Origin: Nansenia antarctica | Taxonomy: Eukaryota > Chordata > Actinopteri > Argentiniformes > Microstomatidae | Reading direction: 5' to 3' | NCBI GenBank assembly: GCA_963989245.1 | Contig: OZ022345.1 | Span: forward strand, 24,169,696 to 24,233,695 | DNA: 64,000 nt | Shown: piece after piece, positions 52,551 through 63,817 of the stretch | Layout of the letters: every line of letters starts with the position of its first letter | How positions within the stretch are numbered: position 1 is the first letter of the stretch | Made by a program: the position numbers and the translations under genes | The notes under the pieces: generated by a model | Databases searched by the model: none | Seen by the model: the letters and a program-made list of their open reading frames with translations, nothing else | Told to the model about the DNA's origin: nothing

Positions 52551-53518
52551 TTTATATAGAAGGTGATCAAATACCAATATTGTTATGTACGACAGTATGT
52601 CATTGCAGCACTTTATTGCACTTTACGACGTCACGTTCTGTTAGAGCTTTACGACTGTGTGTGTGTGTTGTCAGAATGAATGGCACTTGACAGTAAACGG
52701 AGCTCAGTTTGTATACCTGTGTGGATCTACATTTATTAGCATAACACAAACATAATAAATTAGATAGAACAACCCTGTTCATTAATGTTCATTAATGCTT
52801 GAGTTCATGTTCATGTTCGCACTGTTACTGTGTTGTGTGCCAATGCACCCCTGTGATGCTGTGTGTGTTATTGAGACCGTTGGGAGAGAGAGCTCGGGTG
52901 AACTAAGAAAGTTGTGTATGAGATAGTTTACAATTAAACGCACAGATTACATGAGAGAAGCTATCTGTCATTATTTCAACCACTGTCCAAGTGGGGACGT
53001 TACAATACTTTCGTTTTAGAACGAAACGTTAGCCGCTAGCAGTGTTTTTAGCAGTCACCATTCTTGAGCAAAACATGATACAAACAAACATTCAAATACT
53101 CGTGTCGTCTTGATTTTTTTTCCGATTTCAATGTATGACGCATCATTTGAAAGCTTACCATCTGTAGTTTCAGACTATGTAAACAAACGAAAAATTACGT
53201 AAGCAAATGGTTATTATTTATCTAAACGGTTTGTGCTATCGAAAAAAATCCAACTGTCCCTGAAAGCTGAGATGTTGCACTTCAACCAACATATAGGGTA
53301 TTACGGTAAAATGTGACGTGAGGACATTCTCAGAGTCAGTTTACTCACAGTGATTGGCGGAGCGTTCAGGGACACATGCTTTTTTTTCAGTTCTCCGGTG
53401 ATAATAACTCGCTGCCTTTCTGCGCAGCCTGAATCAAAGTGGACTGTCTGAATCATTTGGTGGCGGAGCAAATTCATTCGTGGCGGCCCGCCACCAATAA
53501 ATGCATAGAGGAAACACT
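52539..53518. mobile_element. Insertion of unknown type in the gypsy RNase H region
   Basis: It splits ...QQRYCVT from RRELLAVV. The 7-bp GTAACAC is duplicated at 52532-52538 and 53519-53525. The right end reads GAGGAAACACTG, like the CAGTGTTTCC-ended element at 31687, but the left end (CGAGCAGGTG...) does not match it, so this may be a truncated or composite element. No ORF of note. Confidence 0.6.
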
Positions 53519-53520
53519 GT

Positions 53521-54192
53521 AACACAGTACCTCTGCTGAGCTGGTGTAAGATGGCTGCTGGCGTATGTTAGGACTCGCTCTTCTCCCCACTGGAGTTGTG
53601 ACAGAACAGCTCCAATACTGTGGTTCGAGGCATCAGTGTCTAGAATGTACTTGCCTCCAACAGTGGGGTACCCCAGCACTGGTGTAGTTGTCAGTTTTTC
53701 TTTCAGCTTTGTAAAAGCATCTTGGTGCTCATTTGTCCACAGGAATGTAGCCCCCTTCTTTGAAAGGCTGTGGAGAGGGCTTGCCAGTTCTGCAAAAGCT
53801 GGAACAAACTTGCGGTAGTAGTTACACAGTCCAAGAAAAGCTTGCAGCTCCTTCAGGTTGTTGGGTGGCTCCCAGCGCTGTACATCCTTGACCAGAGCTG
53901 GGTTTGGACAGATCCCATCTCCACTCACAATGTGGCCCAGGAAGAGAACTTCCTCTTGAAGCAAGTGACATTTAGAAGGCTTCAGCTTCAACCCATAGCT
54001 GTGGAGACACTTGAAGACCTGTGCGAGCCGGTCCAGGCTTTCATCCACTCCCCTGCCAATGACAATGACGTCGTCAAGGTAGATCAGCAATGTTTCCCAT
54101 TGGAGTCCCCTGAGGACGAGCTCCATTGCCCTCTGAAAGGTGCTTGGGGCATTGCAGAGCCCAAATGGCATGCGGGTGTATTCATAGAGCAG
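53521..54192 (-). pseudogene. Gypsy 2 reverse transcriptase and RNase H, N-terminal part
   Basis: MPFGLCNAPSTFQRAMELVL is followed by LLIYLDDVIVIGR with the catalytic Asp pair, then the connection region (FLGLCNYYRKFVPAFAELAS), then RNase H starting YILDTDASNHSIGAVLSQ. The frame is open until the insertion at 53518. The finger region and everything before EYTRMPFG is missing at 54192. Confidence 0.88.
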
Positions 54193-55172
54193 GGTTTGAC
54201 GCTTACCTTTTCCCCAGGTAGCACTGTGCTACCATTTCAAAAAATTTAGTAGCACACCAAGAATTTCAGTAGCACAATGAAAATTGCGCAATTTTCGTAT
54301 GACGACAACAAATTATCATTATCATAACATATCAGAATTATCATAACCGGCTCTTGGCCGTAATAAAAATGGAGACTCACACAATGTAAAGGGGAAGTAA
54401 GAATATTCAACAGCTTTCTCAAGGGGCTTGTTCTGAGCTGACATGAAAGCTTCCCTGCATTTTACATGTTTGCGAGACAGACCATGTTTTTTCACTGTGT
54501 CGCGTTTCAGCTGTGCATCTCCTGACACAAACGCGGTCTTTCCAGCTAACTTCATGTGGGCGACACACCACTTGCAATACATCTTCCCTTCCTTCAGCAA
54601 CAGCCACGGGAAAGATGTTTGCCACTCGGCACTGTACCTGTAGACCTTTGTCACTTTTGTCAGACCAGACTTCGCGTTGGCAGTGGCACCGCCATTATCA
54701 CCGCGTGGATAATGACCTTCCCCCTCCCCTGACACACTTTCTGACCGGGCGCTCTCCTCCTCGCTTTCCCCGTCTCTGTTTTCTTCGTCACTCTCGTCTC
54801 CAGCTGTAATGTTGACTCCACTACCCCCCTCTACCTCCTCTCTGTCTGGAACGGTGCTAACATTAGCCTTGCTAAAGTATGCCGTAATCGGATTCATTTT
54901 AAGAGCGGTCTTTTTCTGACAGGATTTTCAAATGTAAATGCGCGCTTGTTGTGCTTGCGGGTCACGTGTCTGTTTTTTTTTCTTCTGTTTTCAAAGGATT
55001 GCATTGTTTTAGATGCGCTGTGATCTTATTAACGAACATAAGATTGACTGCGCATGACAGTAGTTCAGCTCTTTTTTTTTTTTTCGCACTGGTGCGATTG
55101 AATGTATTTCGAAGTCGCACAGAAATATATTCACTCGCAAATGCGACCAAAACAGTCGCACTGTCGAACCCT
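54193..55172 (-). mobile_element. hAT derivative at the duplication breakpoint
   Basis: The left end CAGGGTTTGACGC at 54193 and right end GTCGAACCCTG (inverted CAGGGTTCGAC) ending about 55172 form short imperfect inverted repeats. No target duplication: the left flank is gypsy pol and the right flank is the zinc-finger locus. It carries a transposase N-terminal ORF. Confidence 0.75.
54322..54897 (-). pseudogene. hAT transposase N-terminal region (ZNF862/KIAA1586-like)
   Basis: 191 codons: MNPITAYFSK, an acidic Ser/Glu-rich stretch (about 20-75), then YSAEWQTSFPWLLLKEGKMY, CKWC and a FVSGDAQLKRDTVKKHGLS segment with a later H..C. This is the TTF-like zinc-finger domain that begins transposases of this hAT group. 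The catalytic part is absent; after about residue 160 the sequence leaves the family. Confidence 0.75.
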
Positions 55173-55682
55173 GAATGGTATCAATTGCATATCTGAGTTT
55201 AAGAAGGGCTTTATGCATGGTGATCTGTGTATGGTCTATTATGTTTGGCAATATAATATGCTATATTGAAGACATTCTTAGTGGAGGCTAGACACTCCTC
55301 TTGTGTTTTCAGAAAGTTTGACTCCAAAGTGTTTTCACCCTGTTTTTTGTTTTGTTTGTTTTTCTACTATTTCTTCTGCTAGCTTGTGGCTCTGTGAGAC
55401 ACTGTGTTCTTGTATCTTCTTTCTCAAAGATTTCATTTGTTTCTCCCTGGTTCTGCCATATTGGCCAATGGAGTCCACCTGGAGTCCTTATCAAACTCTA
55501 CCTAGCTATGACAGATTCAGTTAATCCATTAATCAGATACCCAAAGCTAAATATATAAGCTGCAATCAATTATTTTAGAAACACTCCAGAGATGTGGTGT
55601 TACTTCTGGCACTGCTGAGTCTATGGAAGCAGCACTTGTTCTCATGTTGTTTCTAATCCTGTATATGTTCCTATTCTTACAG

Positions 55683-56482
55683 GAGAGAGCTCCAACCCAG
55701 ACTCAGACATGGAGCCCAGCTCCACCGCATCAGGAAGCCATAAACAACACAGACGGAGGAGGAGGAGCTCAAGACAGAAGAATCACCACTGTTTAGATTG
55801 CAGTGAGAGTTTCATTTGTCCAACTCACCTTAAATCACAACCACAGACTCAAGGAGGACAGAAGACTCACTCTTGTCTTCAGTGTGGAAAGAGATTTGGT
55901 TATATGAGCAAACTAAAGAGACACCAGAGAATACACACAGGAGAGAAGCCATTCTGCTGCTCCCAGTGTGGGAAGAGTTTCAGTAAGGCAGGAAACCTAA
56001 AGAGTCACCAGAGAACACACACAGGAGAGAAGCCATTCTGCTGCTCCCAGTGTGGGAAGAGTTTCAGTCATGCAGGAGACCTAAAGAAACACCAGAGAAT
56101 ACACACAGGAGAGAAGCCATTCTGCTGCTCCCAGTGTGGGAAGAGTTTCAGTGAGGCAGGAAACCTAAAGAGTCACCAGAGAATACACACAGGAGAGAAG
56201 CCATTCTGCTGCTCCCAGTGTGGGCAGAGTTTCAGTGAGGCAGGATCCCTAAAGAGTCACCAGAGAACACACACAGGAGAGAAGCCATTCTGCTGCTCCC
56301 AGTGTGGGAAGAGTTTCAGTGAGGCAGGATCCCTAAAGAGTCACCAGAGAACACACACAGGAGAGAAGCCATTCTACTGCTCCCAGTGTGGGCAGAGTTT
56401 CAGTGAGGCAGGATCCCTAAAGAAACACCAGAGAACACACACACTAGTTAATACGACTGCTCCCAGTGTGGGAGGTGTTTAA
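55683..56482 (+). CDS. C2H2 zinc-finger terminal exon 3
   Basis: Acceptor TTCCTATTCTTACAG, phase 1, the same N-terminal part as the other two copies, a degenerate finger and seven canonical C2H2 fingers. Contact residues of fingers 2-7 (-1/2/3/6): K/G/N/S, H/G/D/K, E/G/N/S, E/G/S/S, E/G/S/S and E/G/S/K. It ends with the same disrupted linker and stop as exon A ([14 protein letters not shown]), so the frameshift is older than the duplication. No N-terminal or acidic exon lies within 20 kb upstream on this strand, so it is either an extra terminal exon of the distant gene or an orphan copy. Confidence 0.78.
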
Positions 56483-56507
56483 AGGAGGCAGGAGCCCTAA
56501 AGAAGAA

Positions 56508-56520
56508 GGGGGGGGGGGGG
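56508..56520 (+). repeat. Poly-G tract after exon 3
   Basis: Thirteen Gs, counterpart of 24057-24075. Confidence 0.9.
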
Positions 56521-56631
56521 TCTGCTGGCTGCACCATCATATACTGTATGTACATGTGCTTGTTGTCGGATCAGGGAGAAGGTTGTGTCATGACATGAGC
56601 CTTTTCTAGTTTATTTTCTCTCAATTTCTCC

Positions 56632-56878
56632 CGTCCTCTCCTCCTTCCCTCCTTCCTCCTCCCACCCTCTCCCCCCTTCCTCTCCTCCCTTCCTCTCATC
56701 TCCTCCTCTCCTCCCTTCCTCTCCCCCCTTCCTCTCCTCTCCTCCTCTCCCCCCTTCCTCTCCTCCCTTCCTCTCATCTCCTCCTCTCCTCCCTTCCTCT
56801 CCCCCCTATCTCTCCTCTCTTCCTCTCCCCCCTACCTCTCCTCCCTTCCTCTCATCTCCTCCCCTCCTCTCCCTCCTG
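56632..56878 (+). repeat. Polypyrimidine tract (block B)
   Basis: About 245 bp of CT-rich sequence, longer than in block A by added CTCCCTTCCTCTC-type units. Confidence 0.85.
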
Positions 56879-57020
56879 GAGAGTGAAGGAGGAATCGAGG
56901 TCGTAGGAGTTGAGATGTCCCTGTCCCCTCCTGCGTCATGTCACCGCCCCTTCCACCCAGATGTGGCCTTGGTGTTTAGAAGCCGAGTGTGACTGAATAC
57001 TGGTATTTTGTTAAGTTTGC

Positions 57021-57026
57021 AATAAA
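57021..57026 (+). terminator. Candidate polyadenylation signal for exon 3
   Basis: AATAAA in TTTGCAATAAATCC, counterpart of 24506. Confidence 0.4.
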
Positions 57027-58598
57027 TCCTCCTAACGTTTCAGCTGGAAGACTGAGATGTTGTACATCATATCACATTAAGATATACATCCTATCACTTC
57101 TCAGTTTTCTATTAGATCAGCTTTTTTTCTGGACATACGCCTGGATGTACTCCAACACTATTCCTCCCCCCACATTTGTTAGATTGTCCTCTAGCCTGTG
57201 TGTACGAATTGACATCGACAACAATGCAGATTTTTTTGTTGTTGTTGTTTTTTTATGTGTTTTTATTTTTTTATTATTCTGAAACTTTAAATGTTTTAGA
57301 GCCCCCTCAATATAACAATCAACAGTTTTAGGATCCTTAAATACTTTTTGTCAGCGAACTAAGCTTGTTTTCATGACGTGATTCACAACACTCGTCTGCT
57401 TTAACACGTTCTGAGCTTTGTACTCGGGTGAGTGTTGTCATGGTGATACATGTCTTGTTCATGTTTAGGGACTGTGTGATCATCTAGTTTTGTGTAGTTA
57501 TGTGTTTTTAGCATGTTCATGTTCTGTCAGCATGTTGTGATGTGCTAAACATGCAGAGCAGCTGTTGTTGTTAGCTAGCTAGCGCGATGGAGCACCGTCT
57601 GAAACCAACGTGTTTGTTTGTTTTGGTTCAGGGAGATTTTCTCCGCTAGTTGAATCGAGGTGTACCAACATTCACATAAACAATAAATTCATCTAATTTC
57701 AACTGGTTTCAGTGTATGACATCATCATTTGAGAGCTGACAATCTACACTTTCATAATCTGTATAAAAAAAAAAAGGAAAGATGACCGTATCGACTTGGT
57801 CCACCTTTCACCAGCTGCTGTCACTCACTTTGGTATAAAATGGTGCCAGTGATGTCATTGATGCATTATTTCATAAGGGAACATTTCAACCTCATGACTC
57901 ACAATAATAGAGCAATCTGCCCACAGTGTGGGAATAATATTAGATAGTGATTGAGTCAAATATTTATCACAATTTACCCTTTCAACAGAATACAAAACAA
58001 AACACAACTTTCATAAATAAATACATAGAGCATGGAGAAATTAACATTTTATATTCATCACACTTCTGAACTGATCCTTCAAAATACAGACCTCTCTCTC
58101 TTTCTAGGCTGATTGTGTAAAAAGAAATGATATATGAACTGGGTGTTGGAAGTTTACGATGAATAATTGTGTTGTGTGTGTCACCTTTAGAGCTGTTGCA
58201 TATAACGTGTCTGTCACCGATAATGACGGCCTACCCACGGCTGTCAGACGGAGACGGAGCCGCTCGCGGGGTGAGTCACAGAGACCGCGGGGAATTCATA
58301 AAGGAACAGCAGAACTTCAAATGGAATGAAATGGATGATTAGTCATTCTACCAGAGCTGTTCTCTGATCTTTATTGTCATTGTACGGGTACAACGAAATT
58401 GAATGCAAACCCTAGGTGCTAACAATCAAACTGTCCTAAGATAATAAAACACAGTCCACAGATAATAAAAAACAAGAATGAGACATAAATAGACATACAT
58501 AGGGGGGATATAAATAAGGGGATAAGTAATCAGTAGGAATCTGAGAATGTATCTATTATGTAAACGTATATACTTATATAGTACACTATATGGTAGGG

Positions 58599-59173
58599 CT
58601 GATTTCCCGATTCTGAATCGATCTTCATTAAATGAGCGATTATCGATTCATAAATCCCGAGATCGATCTTTCTTTTTATTTATTTATTATTTATTTTTTT
58701 TGCTTGCAGCTTCAACCCGCAACGAGATCTCGTGGCCAGATCTCGCGCTACAAGAATTTATCATATCTCACGCAACGTGAGGTCTCAACACTAAAATCTA
58801 AAAACATGGCGATGGCAGGGACACTCAAGTTACCACCAGGCTTAAAGTCAGATGTCTGGGTGCATTTTGGATTTTAAAAATGTGACGATAGAGATGAACT
58901 GGACAAAAGCAAAGTCATATGTAAATAAAAAGTACATTCATGTAACTGCTTTGGAGTCAATTCATTGATATGTTTAACAATGCTACATGTTATAGGGTTC
59001 CTTGAACCATTTATAGCATTAGTTCGGAGAATCTCTTTCATATTCAAGCAAAAAAATTATATTGTAACTAGATCGAATCGGAAACGAATCGAATCGAATC
59101 GTGAATCGAATCGAATTGGGAGCTGTGAATCGGAATCGAATCGTTTTGGGAAATCAGTGGCGATACCCAGCCC
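58599..59173 (+). mobile_element. hAT-type MITE with BED fragment (block B copy)
   Basis: Copy of 25992-26590 with a shortened left end (GGGCTGATTTCCCGATTC) and fewer GAATC units. The BED fragment (58806-58877) now stops one codon after FGF because of a one-base change in the A run. Confidence 0.7.
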
Positions 59174-59339
59174 TGCCTATTCACAGGGGGGTATATAGAC
59201 AGGGGGCTGTTAGCATGTATTTTTTGTTTATTTTTACTAGATCTTAGCCGAGTTCAGTGCACTTATGGCCCTGGGGAAGAAACTGAACTTTAGTCTGTTT
59301 GTCCAGGTGGGCATGATACTGAAGCACCTGCCTGAGCAC

Positions 59340-61430
59340 AGCCGTATGAAGTGTTTGTTGCCAGGTAGGGTGGTGTGGTCCAGCTGTATGAAGTGTTTGT
59401 TGCCCGGGTGGTGTGGGTCCAGCTGTATGAAGTGTTTGTTGCCAGGGTGGTGTGGTCCAGCTGTATGAAGTGTTTGTTGCCAGGTAGGGTGGTGTGGTCC
59501 AGCTGTATGAAGTGTTTGTTGCCCGGGTGGTGTGGGTCCAGCTGTATGAAGTGTTTGTTGCCAGGGTGGTGTGGGTCCAGCCGTATGAAGTGTTTGTTGC
59601 CAGGTAGGGGGGGGGGGTCCAGCTGTATGAAGTGTTTGTTGCCAGGGTGGTGTGGTCCAGCTGTATGAAGTGTTTGTTGCCAGGTAGGGTGGTGGGGGTG
59701 CAGCTGTATGAAGTGTTTGTTGCCCGGGTGGTGTGGTCCAGCTGTATGAAGTGTTTGTTGCCAGGTAGGGTGGTGGGGGTCCAGCTGTATGAAGTGTTTG
59801 TTGCCAGGTAGGGTGGTGAGGGTCCAGCTGTATTAAGTGTTTGTTGCCAGGTAGGGTGGTGAGGGTCCAGCTGTATGAAGTGTTTGTTGCCAGGTAGGGT
59901 GGTGGGGGTCCAGCTGTATGAAGTGTTTGTTGCCAGGTAGGGGGGGGGGGGTCCAGCTGTATGAAGTGTATGTTGCCAGGTAGGGTGGTGAGGGTCCAGC
60001 TGTATGAAGTGTTTGTTGCCAGGTAGGGTGGTGGGGGTCCAGCCGTATGAAGTGTTTGTTGCCAGGTAGGGTGGTGGGGGTCCAGCTGTATGAAGTGTTT
60101 GTTGCCAGGTAGGGTGGTGAGGGTCCAGCCGTATGAAGTGTTTGTTGCCAGGGTGGTGGGGGTCCAGCCGTATGAAGTGTTTGTTGCCAGGTAGGGTGGT
60201 GAGGGTCCAGCTGTATGAAGTGTTTGTTGCCAGGTAGGGTGGTGGGGGTCCAGCCGTATGAAGTGTTTGTTGCCAGGTAGGGTGGTGAGGGTCCAGCTGT
60301 ATGAAGTGTTTGTTGCCAGGTAGGGTGGGGGGGGGGGGGGGGGGTCCAGCTGTATGAAGTGTTTGTTGCCAGGTAGGGTGGTGGGGGTCCAGCTGTATGA
60401 AGTGTTTGTTGCCAGGTAGGGTGGTGGGGGTCCAGCTGTATGAAGTGTTTGTTGCCAGGTAGGGTGGTGGGGGTCCAGCTGTATGAAGTGTTTGTTGCCA
60501 GGTAGGGTGGTGGGGGGGGGGGGGTCCAGCCGTATGAAGTGTTTGTTGCCAGGTAGGGTGGTGAGGGTCCAGTTGTATGAAGTGTTTGTTGCCAGGTAGG
60601 GTGGTGAGGGTCCAGCCGTATGAAGTGTTTGTTGCCAGGTAGGGTGGTGAGGGTCCAGCCGTATGAAGTGTTTGTTGCCAGGTAGGGTGGTGAGGGTCCA
60701 GTTGTATGAAGTGTTTGTTGCCAGGTAGGGTGGTGTGGTCCAGCCGTATGAAGTGTTTGTTGCCAGGTAGGGTGGTGAGGGTCCAGTTGTATGAAGTGTT
60801 TGTTGCCAGGTAGGGTGGTGGGGGTCCAGCTGTATGAAGTGTTTGTTGCCAGGTAGGGTGGTGGGGGTCCAGCTGTATGAAGTGTTTGTTGCCAGGTAGG
60901 GTGGTGGGGGTCCAGCTGTATGAAGTGTTTGTTGCCAGGTAGGGTGGTGTGGTCCAGCCGTATGAAGTGTTTGTTGCCAGGTAGGGTGGGGGGGGTCCAG
61001 CTGTATGAAGTGTTTGTTGCCAGGTAGGGTGGTGTGGTCCAGCTGTATGAAGTGTTTGTTGCCAGGTAGGGTGGGGGGGGTCCAGTTGTATGAAGTGTTT
61101 GTTGCCAGGTAGGGTGGTGGGGGTCCAGCTGTATGAAGTGTTTGTTGCCAGGTAGGGTGGTGTGGTCCAGCTGTATGAAGTGTTTGTTGCCAGGTAGGGT
61201 GGTGGGGATCCAGCTGTATGAAGTGTTTGTTGCCAGGTAGGGTGGGGGGGGGGGGGGGTCCAGCTGTATGAAGTGTTTGTTGCCAGGTTGGGTGGTGAGG
61301 GTCCAGTTGTATGAAGTGTTTGTTGCCAGGTAGGGTGGTGAGGGTCCAGCTGTATTAAGTGTTTGTTGCCAGGTAGGGTGGGGGGGGGTCCAGCTGTATG
61401 AAGTGTTTGTTGCCAGGGTGGTGTGGGGCC
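59340..61430 (+). repeat. GTATGAAGTGTTTGTTGCC minisatellite (block B)
   Basis: About 49 units, against about 34 in block A, with the same unit types and G-run variants. Open frames across it are repeat artefacts. Confidence 0.92.
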
Positions 61431-61485
61431 TTGAGGATTTTGACTGCCTTCTTGAGACAGTGGGAGTTGTCCAGTTCTTCCAGGG

Positions 61486-61487
<2 letters not shown>

Positions 61488-61561
<74 letters not shown>

Positions 61562-61580
61562 GCCCCTCAGTGTGTGTGCC
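61488..61580 (+). repeat. (TG)n(TCTG)n microsatellite (block B)
   Basis: Shorter TG part than in block A, then the same TCTG run. Confidence 0.93.
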
Positions 61581-62082
61581 TGTGTGTGTAATAATAACTT
61601 TTTATTTGCAACTTGGGGTTCACTTATCTATTACATGTGCTTATGGTTCTGTCAATTACCAATTGTTTAGCTATTGTTGAAACGTGTAAACTGTGTAGGC
61701 CTACTGAACTAATTCAAAGATTTGGATAAGATGCTGACCTGTCAGTGTAATTCAGTGTACACCTGGTGGAGTGGAGAGGAAAACAACTACCCATACGCCG
61801 AAGAAGAGTGTACACCTGGCACCATAGTGAATTATTGAACACAACACTTAACAGTAACAGTGTTCCCAGCTATATTTCGCTTTCGTTTTCATGCAATGAA
61901 TTTAATACACCCAGACGAGGTGATACACTTAGCAGCAAGGACGTGCACAGGTACGGACTCTTTTTCTTTTTCTTTTTATTGAACATTAAAAATAAACAAG
62001 CAGAAACACACTCACTTTTGCCACCACAGTTGAAAACATTGCGCTAAAGTGCCCTCTTGAGTGGTGAAATCATGGGAAAACA

Positions 62083-62350
62083 TTAAGTTCCAGAGGGTGG
62101 GAGCTGCCACACTGCTGCCACACTGAAAGCTCTGCCCCCGAAGGTCCTTAGGTTGGTGCGGGGGGTGGAGAGTAGGCCCATGCCTAGGGACCGCAGGTTC
62201 CGGGAAGGGGTGTGTTGACAGAGAAGGTCAGTGAGATACTGGGGGGCGCAGGCGTGGAGGGATTTGTAGGTGAGGAGGAGGATTTTGTATGTGATGCGGG
62301 ACTTGACCGGAAGCCAGTGGAGGTGAATGAGGGTGGGGGTGATGTGCTGC
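62083..62350 (-). pseudogene. L2-type LINE fragment (block B copy)
   Basis: Same fragment as 28863-29130 with a few substitutions (for example HACAPQYLTD for HACVPQYLTD). Confidence 0.7.
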
Positions 62351-63376
62351 CAGGTTGCCATTATAACAACTATGTTCTGTGTATTTGGGATGTATTTGGT
62401 GGCAGCACAGAGACCCTGGCCTCCACTCTGACATACGCCCTGCTGCTGAGGACAGCTCACACCCATGTACAAGGTACCTGTATTCACTACCTATACTAGT
62501 AGTCAGTCGAGTAGTCGGTCGAGAGAGGACGCTGGCATTGCTTGTTCGCCGCTTCTCAGATGCTACACTACAGACATCTGTCTATGGCTCTGGAGAGAAA
62601 CTCAGAACTACACAGATAGATAAGATAGCCAGACTGTGTTTACCACCTCAAATTAATACATTTATGCCCAGCCAATTCCACGTTTAGAGGTAGCTAGCTA
62701 ACATTACATTGATCATACTCGTAAGACTTTTCACTTTTCAAAAAATGCCGGTCGAGAGAGGACGCTGGCGTTGCTTGTTTTCGCCGCTTCTCCGCCCGAA
62801 ATCTAGATATACTTGCAGTATACAGAGTAGATTGTCCTACAAAGACTAAATATTTAGATTTAGTCATCTGAAAATGTATTAGACCCCTATACTTTCTTTT
62901 ATTTATTTTTTTGTTTCTTTTTATATTACTACTCGATCTTTTCAGTTTGTAAAGCGTCTTTGAGTGTCTAGAAAAGCGCTATATCAGTCTAATGTATTAT
63001 TATTTAAGCAATATCACACGAGAGTGAATATCAGCACGGCTGTGATTCGGTCGTAGGTACGAGGCCGCAGGCCGAGTACCGAAGACAATGGGTCTCTCTT
63101 CTTCAGAGAAAGTTCAGAGGGAGATAGAAGGACGAGGTGGTTGGCTCAAGTGGAGTCCCCGCATCTGATGACAGACCAAACATGTGTGTGTGGGGGGGTG
63201 ATGTTCACTTCCTCAGGGAGAGAGCACAACACAGAAGTACAATCATGAAGGCCCTCTTGGGAGCCTGTAGCCAAAACCTGATGATGTGTTGGTCGTCGTT
63301 CTCCCTGGGAAAGTGTCGGGTGGTGGAAGTGGAGCAGGCTGGGGGGGTGATGTTACAGATGGTACAGTCCAGCCTG

Positions 63377-63377
<1 letters not shown>

Positions 63378-63440
<63 letters not shown>
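63378..63440. repeat. (CA)n microsatellite
   Basis: Pure CA of about 62 bp. Confidence 0.95.
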
Positions 63441-63441
<1 letters not shown>

Positions 63442-63625
63442 GCATGGGATAAGTGACAGAAAGACAGAGCATAGAAATAGATGAGGTAGACATGATATCT
63501 GTCAACAGTTAATAGTTAGCAATAACTATCGAGTAGAGCGATGTGAGTGAGTATAGAAATAGATTATGCAGAACTGGTTGAACAGAAAAACAGCAACCAA
63601 GTAGCCTTGAGCAGAGTGGTATGTT

Positions 63626-63817
63626 AGAAGAGTGGCGCCAATGAGCTTCAAATAGTTCCACATAGGTTCCTGGTTATACTGTCCTGATTTACCCAATATT
63701 GACTTTTTATTGGACTAACAACCAGTTGTCAGGCAACATGCTCTGTTGGTATCATGTAAAGGAACTATGGTGTTTGGGCCAATAGAAAGTTGACCCCTTC
63801 ATTGGTGCCACTCTTCT
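63626..63817. mobile_element. Candidate 190-bp MITE
   Basis: AGAAGAGTGGCGCCAATGA at 63626 is inverted as TCATTGGTGCCACTCTTCT ending at 63817, with one mismatch. No coding content; target duplication not clear. Confidence 0.65.

Larger units (their letters stand above)
48314..54192 (-). mobile_element. Second Ty3/gypsy element, truncated and interrupted
   Basis: On the minus strand: reverse transcriptase and RNase H (from 54192 down to 53521), an insertion (52539-53518), the rest of RNase H and integrase (52550-51355), a hAT insertion (49854-51354), the integrase C-terminal half (49853-48970), then a purine tract and one LTR (48314-48680). Everything upstream of the reverse-transcriptase finger region is cut off at 54192 by the next element. 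It is older than gypsy element 1 and of another lineage. Confidence 0.85.
55173..63206 (+). repeat. Segmental duplication, block B
   Basis: Near-identical copy of 22976-29983. It begins AATGGTATCAATTGCAT directly at the end of the hAT derivative and ends around GGGGGGTGATGTT, after which it differs from block A. It contains a third zinc-finger exon, the CT tract, the BED-bearing hAT MITE, the minisatellite, the TG tract and the L2 fragment in the same order and orientation. Confidence 0.92.

Noticed and set aside
56571..56777. Arg/Glu/Gly-rich minus-strand frame
   Set aside because: Translation of the polypyrimidine tract; it differs in block A and has no homologue there.
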